Notes: generated by a model from the letters alone, not told the origin. 50,907 bases of DNA from Butyrivibrio sp. AE2015 (GCF_000420825.1 NZ_ATVR01000025.1:1-50907), one strand, 5' to 3'; shown: positions 1 to 9,221, counted from the stretch's first letter. Numbers and translations are program-made.

Positions 1-200
1 CCATAAATCCACAAGTGCCCATAACTTTGGATAGAGCGATTTAGTATGAGCAATAGAGACAGTTAATATAAAATAAAAGCCTTGTTTTCTGTTTTGAATA
101 AGCATGAAAGAAAACAAGGCGCATTATTTTATATTTACTGTGTCTTTGCGAATACTCCGAGATCTATCCAAAGGTATGGGTACTTTCGGATTTAATGCCA
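1..200. repeat. Large imperfect palindrome (about 200 bp)
   Basis: The left arm (1-90) and the right arm (109-200) are inverted copies of each other around an 18-nt loop. The inner 12 bp (GCCTTGTTTTCT at 79-90 with its complement at 109-120) are perfect. Further out, blocks such as AATATAAAATAA, CTTTGGATAG, CCCATA and AAATCC also match in inverted order. My hand alignment pairs about 70 of 90 positions, and the pairing runs to the left window edge, so it may continue. It sits directly behind the mfd stop codon. Read on the minus strand, the inner stem is followed by a T-rich run, so it could end the mfd transcript. It has no coding capacity. It could be a MITE-like element or an inverted duplication of a terminator. 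Confidence 0.7.
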
Positions 201-232
201 CTCGCAAGAAAGTATAGCTTCTTGTTATTTTG

Positions 233-3200
233 TTATTCCCTGACGAGTGCTCTCATCTTTTCCACAATCTCCTCGGCATCTTCGAGAAGTTTTTGTCCGG
301 CCTTGGTTGGATTGCCGTCTTTCTGGTACTTGTAGACAAATACCGGTATTCCTGCGCTGTGGAAAGCCATATTTCCTTTGTAGGAAGCTATGAAGCCCGG
401 TATCTTTCCGGCATCAATCTTGGCGCTTGGATTAATCTTAAATTCAATCGTTCCGCCACCGCCTTTGATCTCAGGAATGTAGAGTGAATGGGCCTTTGAG
501 CGCAAAAGAGATATCCTGAGAAGGTTATCTGCTGCCTGAGGCACTTCTCCAAATCTGTCTATGAGCTCATCTCTCATATCATCGCATTCCTGCTGGTTTT
601 CCAATGTTGCTATTCTCTTGTATATTTCGAGCTTTTGCTCCTCATTTAAGATGTATTCATTAGGAATGAATGCGTCCACATCAAGGTCTATGCTGGTGTT
701 GATAGCATTAAGAAGCTCATCGTCGGTGCTGTCGCCTTTCTTGATCCTGACTGCTTCTCCAAGCATCTTGCAATACAGGTCATATCCTACTGCCTGCATG
801 TGGCCTGACTGCTTTCTTCCAAGAAGGCTTCCAGCTCCTCTGATCTCAAGGTCACGCATGGCAATCTTGAATCCACTTCCAAGATCAGTGAACTCTCTGA
901 TGGCGGAAAGTCGCTTTTCAGCTACTTCTTTTAGCATCTTATCTCTCTTATACATAAGGAACGCATAAGCTGTCCTGTTGGAACGTCCAACTCTTCCCCT
1001 GAGCTGATAGAGCTGCGAAAGTCCCATCTTATCAGAGTCGTGGATTATCATTGTATTAACATTTGAGATATCAAGTCCCGTCTCAATGATAGTTGTTGAA
1101 ACAAGCACATCGATGGTTCCATCAATAAAGTCGTACATGATCCTTTCAAGTTCAGACTCTTTCATCTGTCCATGGGCAAAAGCAACATTGGCCTCCGGTA
1201 CAAGCTTTTGTATTTGGGCCGCCATATCAGCAATGGTATTTACTCTGTTGTAAACATAGTAAACCTGACCATTCCTGGAAAGTTCACGGACAATGGCCTC
1301 TCGTACAAGCTCGTCATTGTACTCCATAACATAAGTCTGAATCGGCATTCTGTCGTTAGGAGCTTCCTCAAGGACACTCATCTCTCTGATACCCACAAGT
1401 GACATATGAAGGGTACGAGGAATAGGTGTCGCTGACAAAGTTAGAACATCAATATTCTCTTTTAGTGTCTTTAGCTTTTCTTTGTGGGTAACGCCAAAAC
1501 GTTGCTCCTCATCCACAATAAGCAGTCCCAAATCCTTGTACTTCACATCTTTTGACAAAAGTCTGTGGGTTCCTATGACAATATCTACAAGTCCCTTTTG
1601 CAGGTCCTGAACGGTTTTCTTTTGCTCTGCTGCAGTCCTGAATCTGGACATAAGGTCCACTCTTACAGGAAAATCACGCATTCTTTCTGAAAATGTATTG
1701 TAATGCTGCTGAGCGAGGATAGTCGTAGGAACAAGAACTGCAACCTGCTTGCCATCCTGAACTGCCTTAAAGGCCGCCCTTATGGCGATCTCTGTTTTTC
1801 CAAAGCCAACATCTCCACAGACCAGTCTGTCCATGGTCTTGGTGGACTCCATATCCCTCTTTGTATCCTCTATGGCCGTAAGCTGATCATCTGTCTCCTG
1901 ATAAGGGAAAGCATCCTCAAACTCCTGCTGCCACACAGTGTCTTTTCCAAACTGATATCCAACGGCCTGCTGGCGTTTTGCATAAAGCTCCACAAGGTCC
2001 TGAGCCACTTCCTCAACTGCTGCCTTGACCTTCGCCTTAGTGTGGCTCCAGTCGCCGCTTCCAAGCTTATTGAGCTTGGGCTTATGGGTGTGCTCGCTGT
2101 CGTCGCCGCCGGAAGCATATTTCTGAATAACAGAAAGACCTGTCGCAAGAATGTAGAGATTTCCACCATCTCCATATTCGACTTTAATGTAATCCTTTAC
2201 CACATGGTCTGTCTCAATTTTCTCAATACCTCTGTAGATACCAAGACCGTGATCTTCATGAACTACGTAATCACCGATCTTAAGATCTGCAAAGTCAGAT
2301 ATCTTCTCCCCCTTATAGGTGCTCTTTTTCTTTTTTCTCTTCTTGGTATGCTCGGTAAAAATGTCTGACTCAGCAATTACTGCAAACTTAATATCAGGAT
2401 ACTCAAAGCCCTTTAGTATCCTGCCGTAGTAAGTCATGATCTCACCGGGCTTTAGTACTCTTCCAGGATCTTCGCTATAAAAAGCGCTGACAAGATTATC
2501 CCTCAGGTCATCAACAATTCTTTTTGCCCTGGTTCTGGAACCTGAGAGAATAAGCACTCTGTAGCCCTGCTTCACGTAAGACTTCAGGTCTTTTACAAGA
2601 GACTCAAAGCTGTTGTTGTAGGGCGCTACACTTCTTGCCTTTATATCCCAGCTCTTTTCCGGTGAAAAGATATTCTGGCTCTTGGGGATAGGTAACGAAG
2701 AAATGATAACTCTTCTGCCGTTCGCCATTCTGCTGACGCAGTTATCAGTCCCATACAAAAGATCCATCTGTCCCGGAAGAACATATCCCTTTTCTGCTCT
2801 GTGGGTCATGCTCTCTCTAAATTCAGTCTCAACTGCCATGGCGTGCTCTGCCACTCTTCCGGGCTCATCGATAAAGATACAGCTCTTTCCCTTGGGGAAC
2901 ATTTCCTGAATGGTTACCGTATCCTCATAAAAATATCTGATATAACTCTCAAGGTTAACTGATGTCTTTAGCTCAAAGAGCTGCTCCCTAAGTTCCTCAG
3001 TCTGAGTCTTAAGCTGATGTGCCTCTTTGGTCTTAAACTCTGAGCGCAGTACCTCAACGCATCTGTCAGTTTCTTCCTGGATCCTTTCCATTCCTTCCTG
3101 AAGCTTATCTTCATCAAGGATGATCTCAGATGCAGGATAAATCTCGATTGATTCAAGCTTTTCAAGTGATCTCTGAGAAAGAATATCAAAGCTTCTGATA

Positions 3201-3799
3201 GACTGTATCTCGTCCCCCCACAGCTCAATTCTGTAGGGGTTATCCTCAGTCAGGTCAAAGACATCCACAATATCACCACGAACAGAGAATTCGCCCGGAC
3301 CCTCAACCTGGTAGTTTCTGATATAGCCCATGGCTACCAGCTTTTTGGTGATCTCTGTCTCATCAACAGGCTTATGTCTATCGATTGAAAGGATGTTTTC
3401 CTTAATGATCTCAGGCTTTATCTGAGGCGCCATAAGGGCAGAGAAGGTGGTGACCACTGTCACAGGTCTTCCCTCAATAAGCCTTCTCATGCATCTTATT
3501 CTCTGTCTTACAATCTCATTACTGTGAACATCAGCCTGGTAAAAGATAAGGTCTTTTGCCGGATACACAGTGACGTTCTTGTCGTAAAACTTGTAATCCT
3601 CATAGATCTCTTTTGCCCGAAGGTCAGAATAAGTCACGATGATCTTATACTTAAAATCTGCCCCAAGACTGTCGATGAAATGGAGCTTTTGAGAATCCAC
3701 GCAGCCTGTAACTTCTGCGCAGGCAAAAGGCTTCTCAAGGTACTTATTAATTTCTTCAAATTCAGTTAACTCATGTAAAGGAGTTGTGATCGCTCTCAT
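233..3799 (-). CDS. mfd: Transcription-repair coupling factor Mfd
   Basis: This is an ATP-dependent DNA translocase that removes RNA polymerase stalled at lesions and recruits UvrA for nucleotide excision repair in the cytoplasm. At 1188 aa it has the usual length for the family. The UvrB-like part occupies roughly residues 1-330. The polymerase-interacting CarD-like domain (IGDYVVHEDHGLGIYRG) is near residue 505. The RecG-like helicase carries GDVGFGKT (Walker A, about 661), the DEEQ box (about 762) and RGRVGR (about 933). The C-terminal TRCF domain follows. The ATG directly abuts the pth stop codon (tta at 3800-3802), so the pair is almost certainly co-transcribed and perhaps translationally coupled. 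The pth-mfd order is common in Firmicutes. All key motifs are intact. Confidence 0.97.
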   Translation of the reverse strand: MRAITTPLHELTEFEEINKYLEKPFACAEVTGCVDSQKLHFIDSLGADFKYKIIVTYSDLRAKEIYEDYKFYDKNVTVYPAKDLIFYQADVHSNEIVRQRIRCMRRLIEGRPVTVVTTFSALMAPQIKPEIIKENILSIDRHKPVDETEITKKLVAMGYIRNYQVEGPGEFSVRGDIVDVFDLTEDNPYRIELWGDEIQSIRSFDILSQRSLEKLESIEIYPASEIILDEDKLQEGMERIQEETDRCVEVLRSEFKTKEAHQLKTQTEELREQLFELKTSVNLESYIRYFYEDTVTIQEMFPKGKSCIFIDEPGRVAEHAMAVETEFRESMTHRAEKGYVLPGQMDLLYGTDNCVSRMANGRRVIISSLPIPKSQNIFSPEKSWDIKARSVAPYNNSFESLVKDLKSYVKQGYRVLILSGSRTRAKRIVDDLRDNLVSAFYSEDPGRVLKPGEIMTYYGRILKGFEYPDIKFAVIAESDIFTEHTKKRKKKKSTYKGEKISDFADLKIGDYVVHEDHGLGIYRGIEKIETDHVVKDYIKVEYGDGGNLYILATGLSVIQKYASGGDDSEHTHKPKLNKLGSGDWSHTKAKVKAAVEEVAQDLVELYAKRQQAVGYQFGKDTVWQQEFEDAFPYQETDDQLTAIEDTKRDMESTKTMDRLVCGDVGFGKTEIAIRAAFKAVQDGKQVAVLVPTTILAQQHYNTFSERMRDFPVRVDLMSRFRTAAEQKKTVQDLQKGLVDIVIGTHRLLSKDVKYKDLGLLIVDEEQRFGVTHKEKLKTLKENIDVLTLSATPIPRTLHMSLVGIREMSVLEEAPNDRMPIQTYVMEYNDELVREAIVRELSRNGQVYYVYNRVNTIADMAAQIQKLVPEANVAFAHGQMKESELERIMYDFIDGTIDVLVSTTIIETGLDISNVNTMIIHDSDKMGLSQLYQLRGRVGRSNRTAYAFLMYKRDKMLKEVAEKRLSAIREFTDLGSGFKIAMRDLEIRGAGSLLGRKQSGHMQAVGYDLYCKMLGEAVRIKKGDSTDDELLNAINTSIDLDVDAFIPNEYILNEEQKLEIYKRIATLENQQECDDMRDELIDRFGEVPQAADNLLRISLLRSKAHSLYIPEIKGGGGTIEFKINPSAKIDAGKIPGFIASYKGNMAFHSAGIPVFVYKYQKDGNPTKAGQKLLEDAEEIVEKMRALVRE

Positions 3800-4423
3800 T
3801 TATTTTTTACCATTAAACTTGTTCATGGCGCTGTCGACGCCATTTTCCATTATCTCAACAACTGCAGATGCTGCTAAATCTATTCCTTCTTTTATAGAGA
3901 CCTGGTCCTCGCCCTCAAAGTGGCCAAGTACCCAGTCAACCATATCGTATTCTTTAGGTTTTTTACCCACTCCCACACGGACACGGTTAAATTCACTGTG
4001 TCCAAGCTGGGCGATTATGCTCTTTAGTCCGTTATGTCCGCCGGCGCTGCCCTTTGGTCTTACTCTTATGTTTCCTGCATCCAGCTCCACGTCATCGGAT
4101 ATGACTATAAGCTCTTCCTTTGTATCCACCTTAAAATAATCGCAGATGGGTCTGATGGCTTCACCACTAAGGTTCATGTAGGTAAGAGGCTTTACGAGAA
4201 TAACTCTCTCATTACCAATTCTTCCTTTTCCAAAAGCCGCCTTAAACTTAGTCTCAGTAAGCTCTATTCCATATTTATCTGAAAGGGCATCTATTGTTGC
4301 AAAGCCCACGTTATGTCTTGTTCCAAAGTATTTCTTTTCAGGGTTACCAAGTCCCGCTATTACAAACATTCTTCCTGTTTCCTCTTCTTTTTTACCAAAT
4401 AATCTCTTAAAAATCCCCAACAC
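3800..4423 (-). CDS. pth: Peptidyl-tRNA hydrolase
   Basis: It cleaves peptidyl-tRNA released prematurely from ribosomes, recycling tRNA. The family motif GLGNPEKKY..TRHNVGF is present with Asn27 and the catalytic His37. GDD-like VISDDVELD and GSAGGHNGLKSI follow. The protein is 207 aa, about 15-18 residues longer than most, because of a basic N-terminal stretch (MLGIFKRLFGKKEEETGR). The start is a GTG at 4421-4423 preceded by AAAGGGG at nine bases. The ATG for Met19 is an alternative start that would give a standard-length enzyme. It lies between spoVG (after a hairpin) and mfd. Confidence 0.96.
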   Translation of the reverse strand: MLGIFKRLFGKKEEETGRMFVIAGLGNPEKKYFGTRHNVGFATIDALSDKYGIELTETKFKAAFGKGRIGNERVILVKPLTYMNLSGEAIRPICDYFKVDTKEELIVISDDVELDAGNIRVRPKGSAGGHNGLKSIIAQLGHSEFNRVRVGVGKKPKEYDMVDWVLGHFEGEDQVSIKEGIDLAASAVVEIMENGVDSAMNKFNGKK

Positions 4424-4451
4424 GCTTATTATCCCCTTTTACACACCGAAA

Positions 4452-4492
4452 TAAATGGGGCTTAGTACATAATGTACCTTAAGCCCCATTTA
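4452..4492 (-). terminator. Hairpin terminator after spoVG
   Basis: A perfect 13-bp stem, TAAATGGGGCTTA with TAAGCCCCATTTA, encloses a second short GTAC/GTAC stem. On the minus strand it is followed by a short T-rich run (TTTATTTC). It separates spoVG from the pth GTG start, so it is either a terminator or an attenuator that lets some transcript pass into pth-mfd. Confidence 0.7.
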
Positions 4493-4542
4493 ATTGTTTC
4501 CACTATACCATTATTTTGTTAATTTAAGCAAGTAGATATGGA

Positions 4543-4830
4543 TTATTCTGTAACTTCTCCATCTGCCGTTTCTTCTACTGCTGCCTTGTCGTAAGCATCG
4601 AGAATTGTATCCTGTAAGATCTTACGTGTGTCAGAATTGATCGGATGAGCGATATCACGATACTCGCCGTCAGTTGACTTCTTGCTTGGCATCGCGATGA
4701 ACAGTCCTCTTTCACCTTCAATTACCTTTATATCATGAACTACAAATTCATTGTCAAAAGTAACTGATACTACTGCACGCATTTTTCCCTGCTTTGTGAC
4801 TTTTCTAACTCTTACGTCTGTGATTTTCAT
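4543..4830 (-). CDS. spoVG: SpoVG family RNA-binding regulator
   Basis: SpoVG is a small RNA/DNA-binding regulator linked to septum formation and sporulation in Bacillus and to post-transcriptional control elsewhere. The start of the family, [11 protein letters not shown], is plainly visible, as are [21 protein letters not shown] and [12 protein letters not shown] place the start at the ATG at 4828-4830 (95 aa) because GAGGGGG lies six bases upstream. The ATG just before it (4831-4833) is also possible. A longer reading from 4851 adds seven residues upstream of the ribosome binding site and is unlikely. The C-terminus is acidic, as usual. Presence alone does not prove that the organism sporulates. 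Confidence 0.95.
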   Translation of the reverse strand: MKITDVRVRKVTKQGKMRAVVSVTFDNEFVVHDIKVIEGERGLFIAMPSKKSTDGEYRDIAHPINSDTRKILQDTILDAYDKAAVEETADGEVTE

Positions 4831-4872
4831 CATGTACCCCCTCTCGGTCATAACAGTTAATAAAGTAAAAAA

Positions 4873-5991
4873 TTACAATACGTATCTCTCATTATTCTCA
4901 ACTACAATCTTTATGCCGTTTTCTTCTTTGTAGTAAGAATTTGCCTGAATTGTTCCATGACTTTCAACGATGCAGTTCTCAATATGAGAATTGTCGCCGA
5001 TGTAAACGTCATTGAGGATGATTGAGTTCTTGATGTAACAGTTGTTTCCGACAAATGCCCCCTTAAAAATAACGGAATCTTCTATTGCACCATTGATGAT
5101 ACATCCACTGGATATCAGGCTGTTTTTAACGTTAACTCCCACGTTGTATTTTGCAGGTGGAAGATCAACTACCTTTGTGTAGATACCCGGATACTCACGG
5201 AAGAAGTACTGTCTGACTTCCGGTTTGAGGAAATCCATGTTTGTTCTGTAATAATCCTCAACAGAAGCGATGTTGTTCCAATACTCTTTTATCTTGTATC
5301 CATAGATTCGTTTCATATCCTTGTATCTTACAAGAATATCTCTAACGAAATCGTATCTCTCTTCCTCTTCAGCTCTTTCAATAAGCTCGATGAGCTGACG
5401 TCTTCTTATTACATAAATACCACATGAAATGGTATTGGACCTTGATACTACAGGTTTTTCCTCGAACTCTTCGATTCGGCTCTCCTCATTCATTCTGATG
5501 GTTCCGAATCTCTCAGTATCAATGTCAGCAGGCATGTCCTTACATACTACTGTGATATCTGCCTGTTTCTGAATGTGGTATTCAAGAAGCTTTGCATAAT
5601 CCATCTTATAAACGCAGTCACCGGAAGTGATGATAACGTATGGCTCGTGGCAGCTCCTTAAGAAATCAAGGTTCTGTGCGATCGCATCAGCTGTTCCTCT
5701 GTACCAGAGGTTTCCGGATGCCTTAACAGCAGGAGTAAATACATAAAGACCTCCCTGCTTACGTCCGAAATCCCACCACTTTGAAGAACTTAAGTGTGAA
5801 TTAAGACTTCCTGCATTGTACTGCGTAAATACTGCAACTGTCTGAATATGAGAGTTTGTCATATTACTCAGTGCAAAATCGATACTTCTGTAAAATCCTG
5901 CTACAGGCATAGCGCAGACCGCTCTTTTCTTGGAGAGCTCCTGCATTCTGCTACTGCTACCACCTGCTAAAATAATGCCAATCGCTCTCAT
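4873..5991 (-). CDS. glgD: Glycogen biosynthesis protein GlgD (regulatory ADP-glucose pyrophosphorylase subunit)
   Basis: GlgD is the non-catalytic or weakly catalytic partner of GlgC in Firmicutes and stimulates synthesis of ADP-glucose for glycogen. The nucleotidyltransferase fold starts at IGIILAGGSSSRM but the canonical catalytic pattern is altered (KKRAVCAMPVAGFYRSIDFALSNM), typical of GlgD. A left-handed beta-helix made of hexapeptide-like repeats (NNCYIKNSIILNDVYIGDN) ends the protein. I prefer the ATG at 5989-5991, with AGGTGA five bases upstream, giving 372 aa. A GTG at 6000 would add three residues and overlap glgC. There is a single base between the glgC stop and this start, so the two are translationally coupled. 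Confidence 0.95.
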   Translation of the reverse strand: MRAIGIILAGGSSSRMQELSKKRAVCAMPVAGFYRSIDFALSNMTNSHIQTVAVFTQYNAGSLNSHLSSSKWWDFGRKQGGLYVFTPAVKASGNLWYRGTADAIAQNLDFLRSCHEPYVIITSGDCVYKMDYAKLLEYHIQKQADITVVCKDMPADIDTERFGTIRMNEESRIEEFEEKPVVSRSNTISCGIYVIRRRQLIELIERAEEEERYDFVRDILVRYKDMKRIYGYKIKEYWNNIASVEDYYRTNMDFLKPEVRQYFFREYPGIYTKVVDLPPAKYNVGVNVKNSLISSGCIINGAIEDSVIFKGAFVGNNCYIKNSIILNDVYIGDNSHIENCIVESHGTIQANSYYKEENGIKIVVENNERYVL

Positions 5992-5992
5992 G

Positions 5993-7261
5993 TCAATCAC
6001 CTGCCTTATCTAATGTTCTGCCGCTTTCAAGTATTCCGTTTGGATAATCTTCAGCAGTAGTAATACCGGAAATCATGATGTTCTTACCGATTGTTACATC
6101 GTTTGGAATAACAGATTTCTCGCCGACAGTGCAGAGACCTTCACAGTATATGCTTGGCTTTGTCTCATTTTCTTTTTCCTCGAAGGCTCCCATCTTGACG
6201 TTATTGCCAATCTTAACCTTCTCGGCAATGATACCTTTTTCAATAGTACAGCCTTCACCGATCTCAGTTTCATTCATAATGATAGAGTGGCTTACAACTG
6301 TATCTTTTCCTATCTTAACGCCTGGTCCGATAACTGAATTATAGACCTTACCATATATCTCACAGCCCTCACCTACGATACTGCGTTCAATTGCGCTATC
6401 TGATCCAAGGTACTGAGGCGGCTGAACGTCGCTGGCTGTGTAGATCTTCCAATATTCTTCATACAGGTTAAACTCAGGAACTATATCGATAAGCTCCATG
6501 TTAGCCTGCCAGTAAGATGTAAGTGTTCCTACATCCTTCCAATATCCATCAAACTCGTAAGCATAAAGAGCCTGGCCTTTTTCCTTACAATAAGGAATAA
6601 TATGCTTACCAAAGTCAAGGCCTGCCTGATCCTTATTAGCTATAAGTGCCTCTTTTAAAGCTTTCCATGAGAAAATATAGATACCCATAGAAGCAAGATT
6701 GCTGCGTGGATGCTCAGGTTTCTCCTCGAAATCTACAATCTTCTTATTTTCATCGGTTATCATAATACCGAATCTGCTGGCCTCTTCCATAGGAACAGGC
6801 ATAACTGCGATTGTAGCATCCGCATGACTTGCTTTATGGAAATCAAGCATAGTTTCATAATCCATCTTATATATATGGTCACCCGAGAGGATCAGTACAT
6901 AATCAGGATTATAATTTTCCATATATTCAAGGTTTTGGTAAATAGCATTGGCTGTACCGGTATACCATTCACTGTTAGAGCTCTTTTCGTATGGCGGAAG
7001 AACCGTTACTCCACCAAAATTACGGTCAAGATCCCACGGGATACCTATACCAATGTGAGAATTAAGTCTTAGGGGACGATACTGTGTAAGAACTCCCACA
7101 GTGTCCACTCCAGAATTGATGCAGTTACTAAGTGGGAAATCGATGATTCTGTACTTTCCCCCAAATGAAACTGCAGGCTTTGCCATCTTGGCAGTTAACA
7201 CTCCCAATCTGCTGCCCTGGCCCCCTGCCAGCAGCATGGCGATCATTTCTTTCTTTATCAT
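5993..7261 (-). CDS. glgC: Glucose-1-phosphate adenylyltransferase
   Basis: It makes ADP-glucose from ATP and glucose 1-phosphate, the committed step of glycogen synthesis. Visible motifs are [11 protein letters not shown] (nucleotide loop), [19 protein letters not shown], the metal-binding [10 protein letters not shown] and [10 protein letters not shown] (sugar-phosphate site). The C-terminal beta-helix carries repeats such as [24 protein letters not shown]. The length of 422 aa is normal. The start is supported by GAGGTGG four bases upstream. It is first in the glgC-glgD operon and divergent from murC. Confidence 0.97.
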   Translation of the reverse strand: MIKKEMIAMLLAGGQGSRLGVLTAKMAKPAVSFGGKYRIIDFPLSNCINSGVDTVGVLTQYRPLRLNSHIGIGIPWDLDRNFGGVTVLPPYEKSSNSEWYTGTANAIYQNLEYMENYNPDYVLILSGDHIYKMDYETMLDFHKASHADATIAVMPVPMEEASRFGIMITDENKKIVDFEEKPEHPRSNLASMGIYIFSWKALKEALIANKDQAGLDFGKHIIPYCKEKGQALYAYEFDGYWKDVGTLTSYWQANMELIDIVPEFNLYEEYWKIYTASDVQPPQYLGSDSAIERSIVGEGCEIYGKVYNSVIGPGVKIGKDTVVSHSIIMNETEIGEGCTIEKGIIAEKVKIGNNVKMGAFEEKENETKPSIYCEGLCTVGEKSVIPNDVTIGKNIMISGITTAEDYPNGILESGRTLDKAGD

Positions 7262-7283
7262 GTTCCACCTCGTTGCATTTTGT

Positions 7284-7365
7284 AGTCACAAGAACGTGAC
7301 TTTGATACACCAGACATGTCGAATGACATGCCACAGAAAACCGCTTTTTTCTATTAATGAGTATA
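7284..7365 (-). promoter_or_regulatory. glgC promoter and leader hairpins
   Basis: On the minus strand an extended -10 element (TGA followed by TATACT, complement at 7360-7365) stands about 100 bp before glgC; the -35 is poor. The leader contains two perfect inverted repeats: CATGTC-GAAT-GACATG around 7315-7331 and AGTCAC-AAGAAC-GTGACT at 7284-7301, close to the ribosome binding site. I do not recognise a known riboswitch in it. Confidence 0.45.
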
Positions 7366-7445
7366 TCATAAAAAAAAACTAAAAACACTCAATTAATCTC
7401 TTTTATTAAGATATGGTTTAACTTAAACGATTACGTCTCCATTTT

Positions 7446-7473
7446 TTGACTTTGATAAAATTAGTGCTAGAAT
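7446..7473 (+). promoter_or_regulatory. murC promoter
   Basis: TTGACT (7446-7451) and TAGAAT (7468-7473) are separated by 16 bp, with a TGC extension before the -10. It is a good SigA-type promoter and lies about 50 bp before the murC ATG. Confidence 0.7.
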
Positions 7474-7521
7474 ATATTGCGTTATATGATGCGAAAAATA
7501 GATTCATGAATCGAGGATTTT

Positions 7522-8916
7522 ATGTACAAAATTAATTTTGATAAACCGGCACATGTTTACTTCATGGGTATCGGTGGAATATCTATGAGTGGCCTTGCCC
7601 ATATATTAATAGAAAGGGGCTTTAAGGTTTCAGGTTCAGACAACAAAAAATCTGAAATGACAGAAAAGCTCGCCAGCCAGGGCGCAAACATTGTGTATGG
7701 TCAGAAGGCTGAAAACATCGCAAACAGCTCACCTATCGATGTAGTTGTTTACACAGCTGCTGTTCATCCTGACAACCCGGAATTTATGGCAGCAAAAGAG
7801 GCTGGCATTCCGATGCTCACAAGAGCTGAGCTCCTTGGCCAGATCATGACTCACTATGATCTTCCTGTTGCAGTTGCAGGAACTCACGGAAAAACAACTA
7901 CAACATCAATGCTTTCCAAAATCCTTTTGGAGGCAGACACCGACCCTACTCTTTCAATCGGCGGTGTATTTAAGGACATCGGTGGAAACATCCGTGTTGG
8001 TAAATCAGAATATTTTGTTACAGAGGCATGTGAATATACAAATAGCTTTTTAAGTTTCTTCCCTAAGATCAGTATCATTACTAATATAGATGCTGACCAT
8101 TTGGACTTTTTCAAGGATCTTGATGATATCAGACATTCTTTTAAAAAGTTCGCTGAACTCTTACCTGAAGACGGAACTCTTGTTATCAACGGCGATATTG
8201 ATAATGTTTCATATATCACTGATGGTCTTAAGTGCTCAATTGTAACCTACGGTTCCACAGATGCTTTTGACTATTATCCAACTGATATTACTTATGATGA
8301 TCACGGCAATGCTTCTTTCAAAGCTCACTTAAAAGGAGGCTTAGTACTTGATATAAAGCTTGCGGTTCCTGGCGTTCACAACGTTTATAACGCCCTTGCT
8401 GCTATAGCTGTTTCTTCTATATTAAGTGTTGACCCTGCTCATGTTACTACAGCCCTTTCTCTCTTTGGCGGAACAAGCAGAAGATTCGAGTATAAAGGCG
8501 AAGTGCACGGCATCACAATCATTGATGATTATGCACATCACCCTACAGAGATCAAGGCAACTCTTACTGCTGCCCAGAACTATCCACATAAAAAGATATG
8601 GTGCGTATTCCAGCCACATACATATACCAGAACAAAGGCTCTTTTAAATGAGTTTGCTGACGCTCTTTCCCTGGCAGACCACGTTGTTCTTGCTGATATT
8701 TACGCCGCAAGAGAGACTGATAACCTCGGTATAAGCTCACGAACACTGTGCGATAAGATAAAAGAACTTGGCCACGAATGTATGTATTTACCAACTTTTG
8801 AAAACTTTAGTGAGATTGAAAAGTTCCTTTTGCAAAATTGCACTAAAGGAGATTTGTTGATAACCATGGGTGCCGGTGATGTTGTTAAAATAGGCGACGA
8901 ACTACTTGGTAAATAA
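7522..8916 (+). CDS. murC: UDP-N-acetylmuramate--L-alanine ligase
   Basis: MurC adds L-alanine to UDP-N-acetylmuramic acid, the first amino acid step of peptidoglycan precursor synthesis in the cytoplasm. The Rossmann-type UDP site GIGGISMSGLAHIL is at residues 17-30. The ATP loop GTHGKTTTTSM is at about 120-130. ITNIDADHLD and the C-terminal domain (DDYAHHPTEI, VFQPHTYTRT) follow. At 464 aa it is full length. It has its own promoter and a strong terminator and appears monocistronic. Its right neighbour encodes DNA replication proteins. Confidence 0.97.
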   Translation: MYKINFDKPAHVYFMGIGGISMSGLAHILIERGFKVSGSDNKKSEMTEKLASQGANIVYGQKAENIANSSPIDVVVYTAAVHPDNPEFMAAKEAGIPMLTRAELLGQIMTHYDLPVAVAGTHGKTTTTSMLSKILLEADTDPTLSIGGVFKDIGGNIRVGKSEYFVTEACEYTNSFLSFFPKISIITNIDADHLDFFKDLDDIRHSFKKFAELLPEDGTLVINGDIDNVSYITDGLKCSIVTYGSTDAFDYYPTDITYDDHGNASFKAHLKGGLVLDIKLAVPGVHNVYNALAAIAVSSILSVDPAHVTTALSLFGGTSRRFEYKGEVHGITIIDDYAHHPTEIKATLTAAQNYPHKKIWCVFQPHTYTRTKALLNEFADALSLADHVVLADIYAARETDNLGISSRTLCDKIKELGHECMYLPTFENFSEIEKFLLQNCTKGDLLITMGAGDVVKIGDELLGK

Positions 8917-8919
8917 TAC

Positions 8920-9056
8920 TTATCCACATATCCACTTTTTTTCTAAAAAAATAATAAACATTTTCTAGTGGAAAACAGCCACTCCATTCTTTACTGATGG
9001 ATTGGCTGTTTTATATTTTTTTAATAAAATAATCCACATTATCCACATTGTCCACA
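8920..9056 (+). promoter_or_regulatory. Cluster of DnaA-box-like 9-mers
   Basis: This is most of the gene-free stretch between murC and the dnaD-like gene. TTATCCACA occurs at 8920-8928, just behind murC, with a weaker ATATCCACT overlapping its end. Downstream of the murC terminator, three 9-mers stand edge to edge: TAATCCACA (9030-9038), TTATCCACA (9039-9047) and TTGTCCACA (9048-9056). The consensus DnaA box is TTATNCACA, so two are perfect and the others differ at one or two bases. All have the same orientation. They lie about 170 bp upstream of a replication-initiation operon, which suggests autoregulation by DnaA or a DnaA-titrating site; that is inference. Confidence 0.6.
8972..9022 (+). 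terminator. murC terminator
   Basis: AAAACAGCCA (8972-8981) pairs with TGGCTGTTTT (9003-9012), with an inner TCCAT/ATGGA stem, followed by a T-rich run to 9022. It is a standard intrinsic terminator for murC and separates the two groups of DnaA-like boxes. Confidence 0.8.
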
Positions 9057-9086
9057 CAATTTATTAAATTTGGGAAAAGCGCGCCA

Positions 9087-9221
9087 ATGCTGGATTTCTT
9101 CGTTACTTTTAACCATATCATTTCAGAAATTTGTGTGTTAAGATTTGAATTGTTCGAAAGAGAGCACCAAATTTTTAAGAATGCATCTTTGAACTTCGTA
9201 ACTAAACTTGAGGTGAAATAG
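9087..9221 (+). CDS. Possible 44-aa leader peptide upstream of dnaD-like gene
   Basis: An open frame runs from ATG 9087 to TAG 9219-9221, ending three bases before the dnaD-like ATG at 9225. The dnaD ribosome binding site (GAGGTG) lies inside its last codons. The peptide begins MLDFFVTFNHIISEICVL and ends FVTKLEVK; it is rich in phenylalanine and has no motif I know. Its own ribosome binding site is weak (GGGAA about 12 bases upstream). The near-contact with the next start suggests translational coupling, but a chance frame of this size cannot be excluded. Confidence 0.25.
   Translation: MLDFFVTFNHIISEICVLRFELFEREHQIFKNASLNFVTKLEVK

Noticed and set aside
4873..7261. glgC and glgD as a recent duplication
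   Set aside because: The proteins are widely diverged and glgCD pairs are an old, conserved arrangement in Firmicutes.
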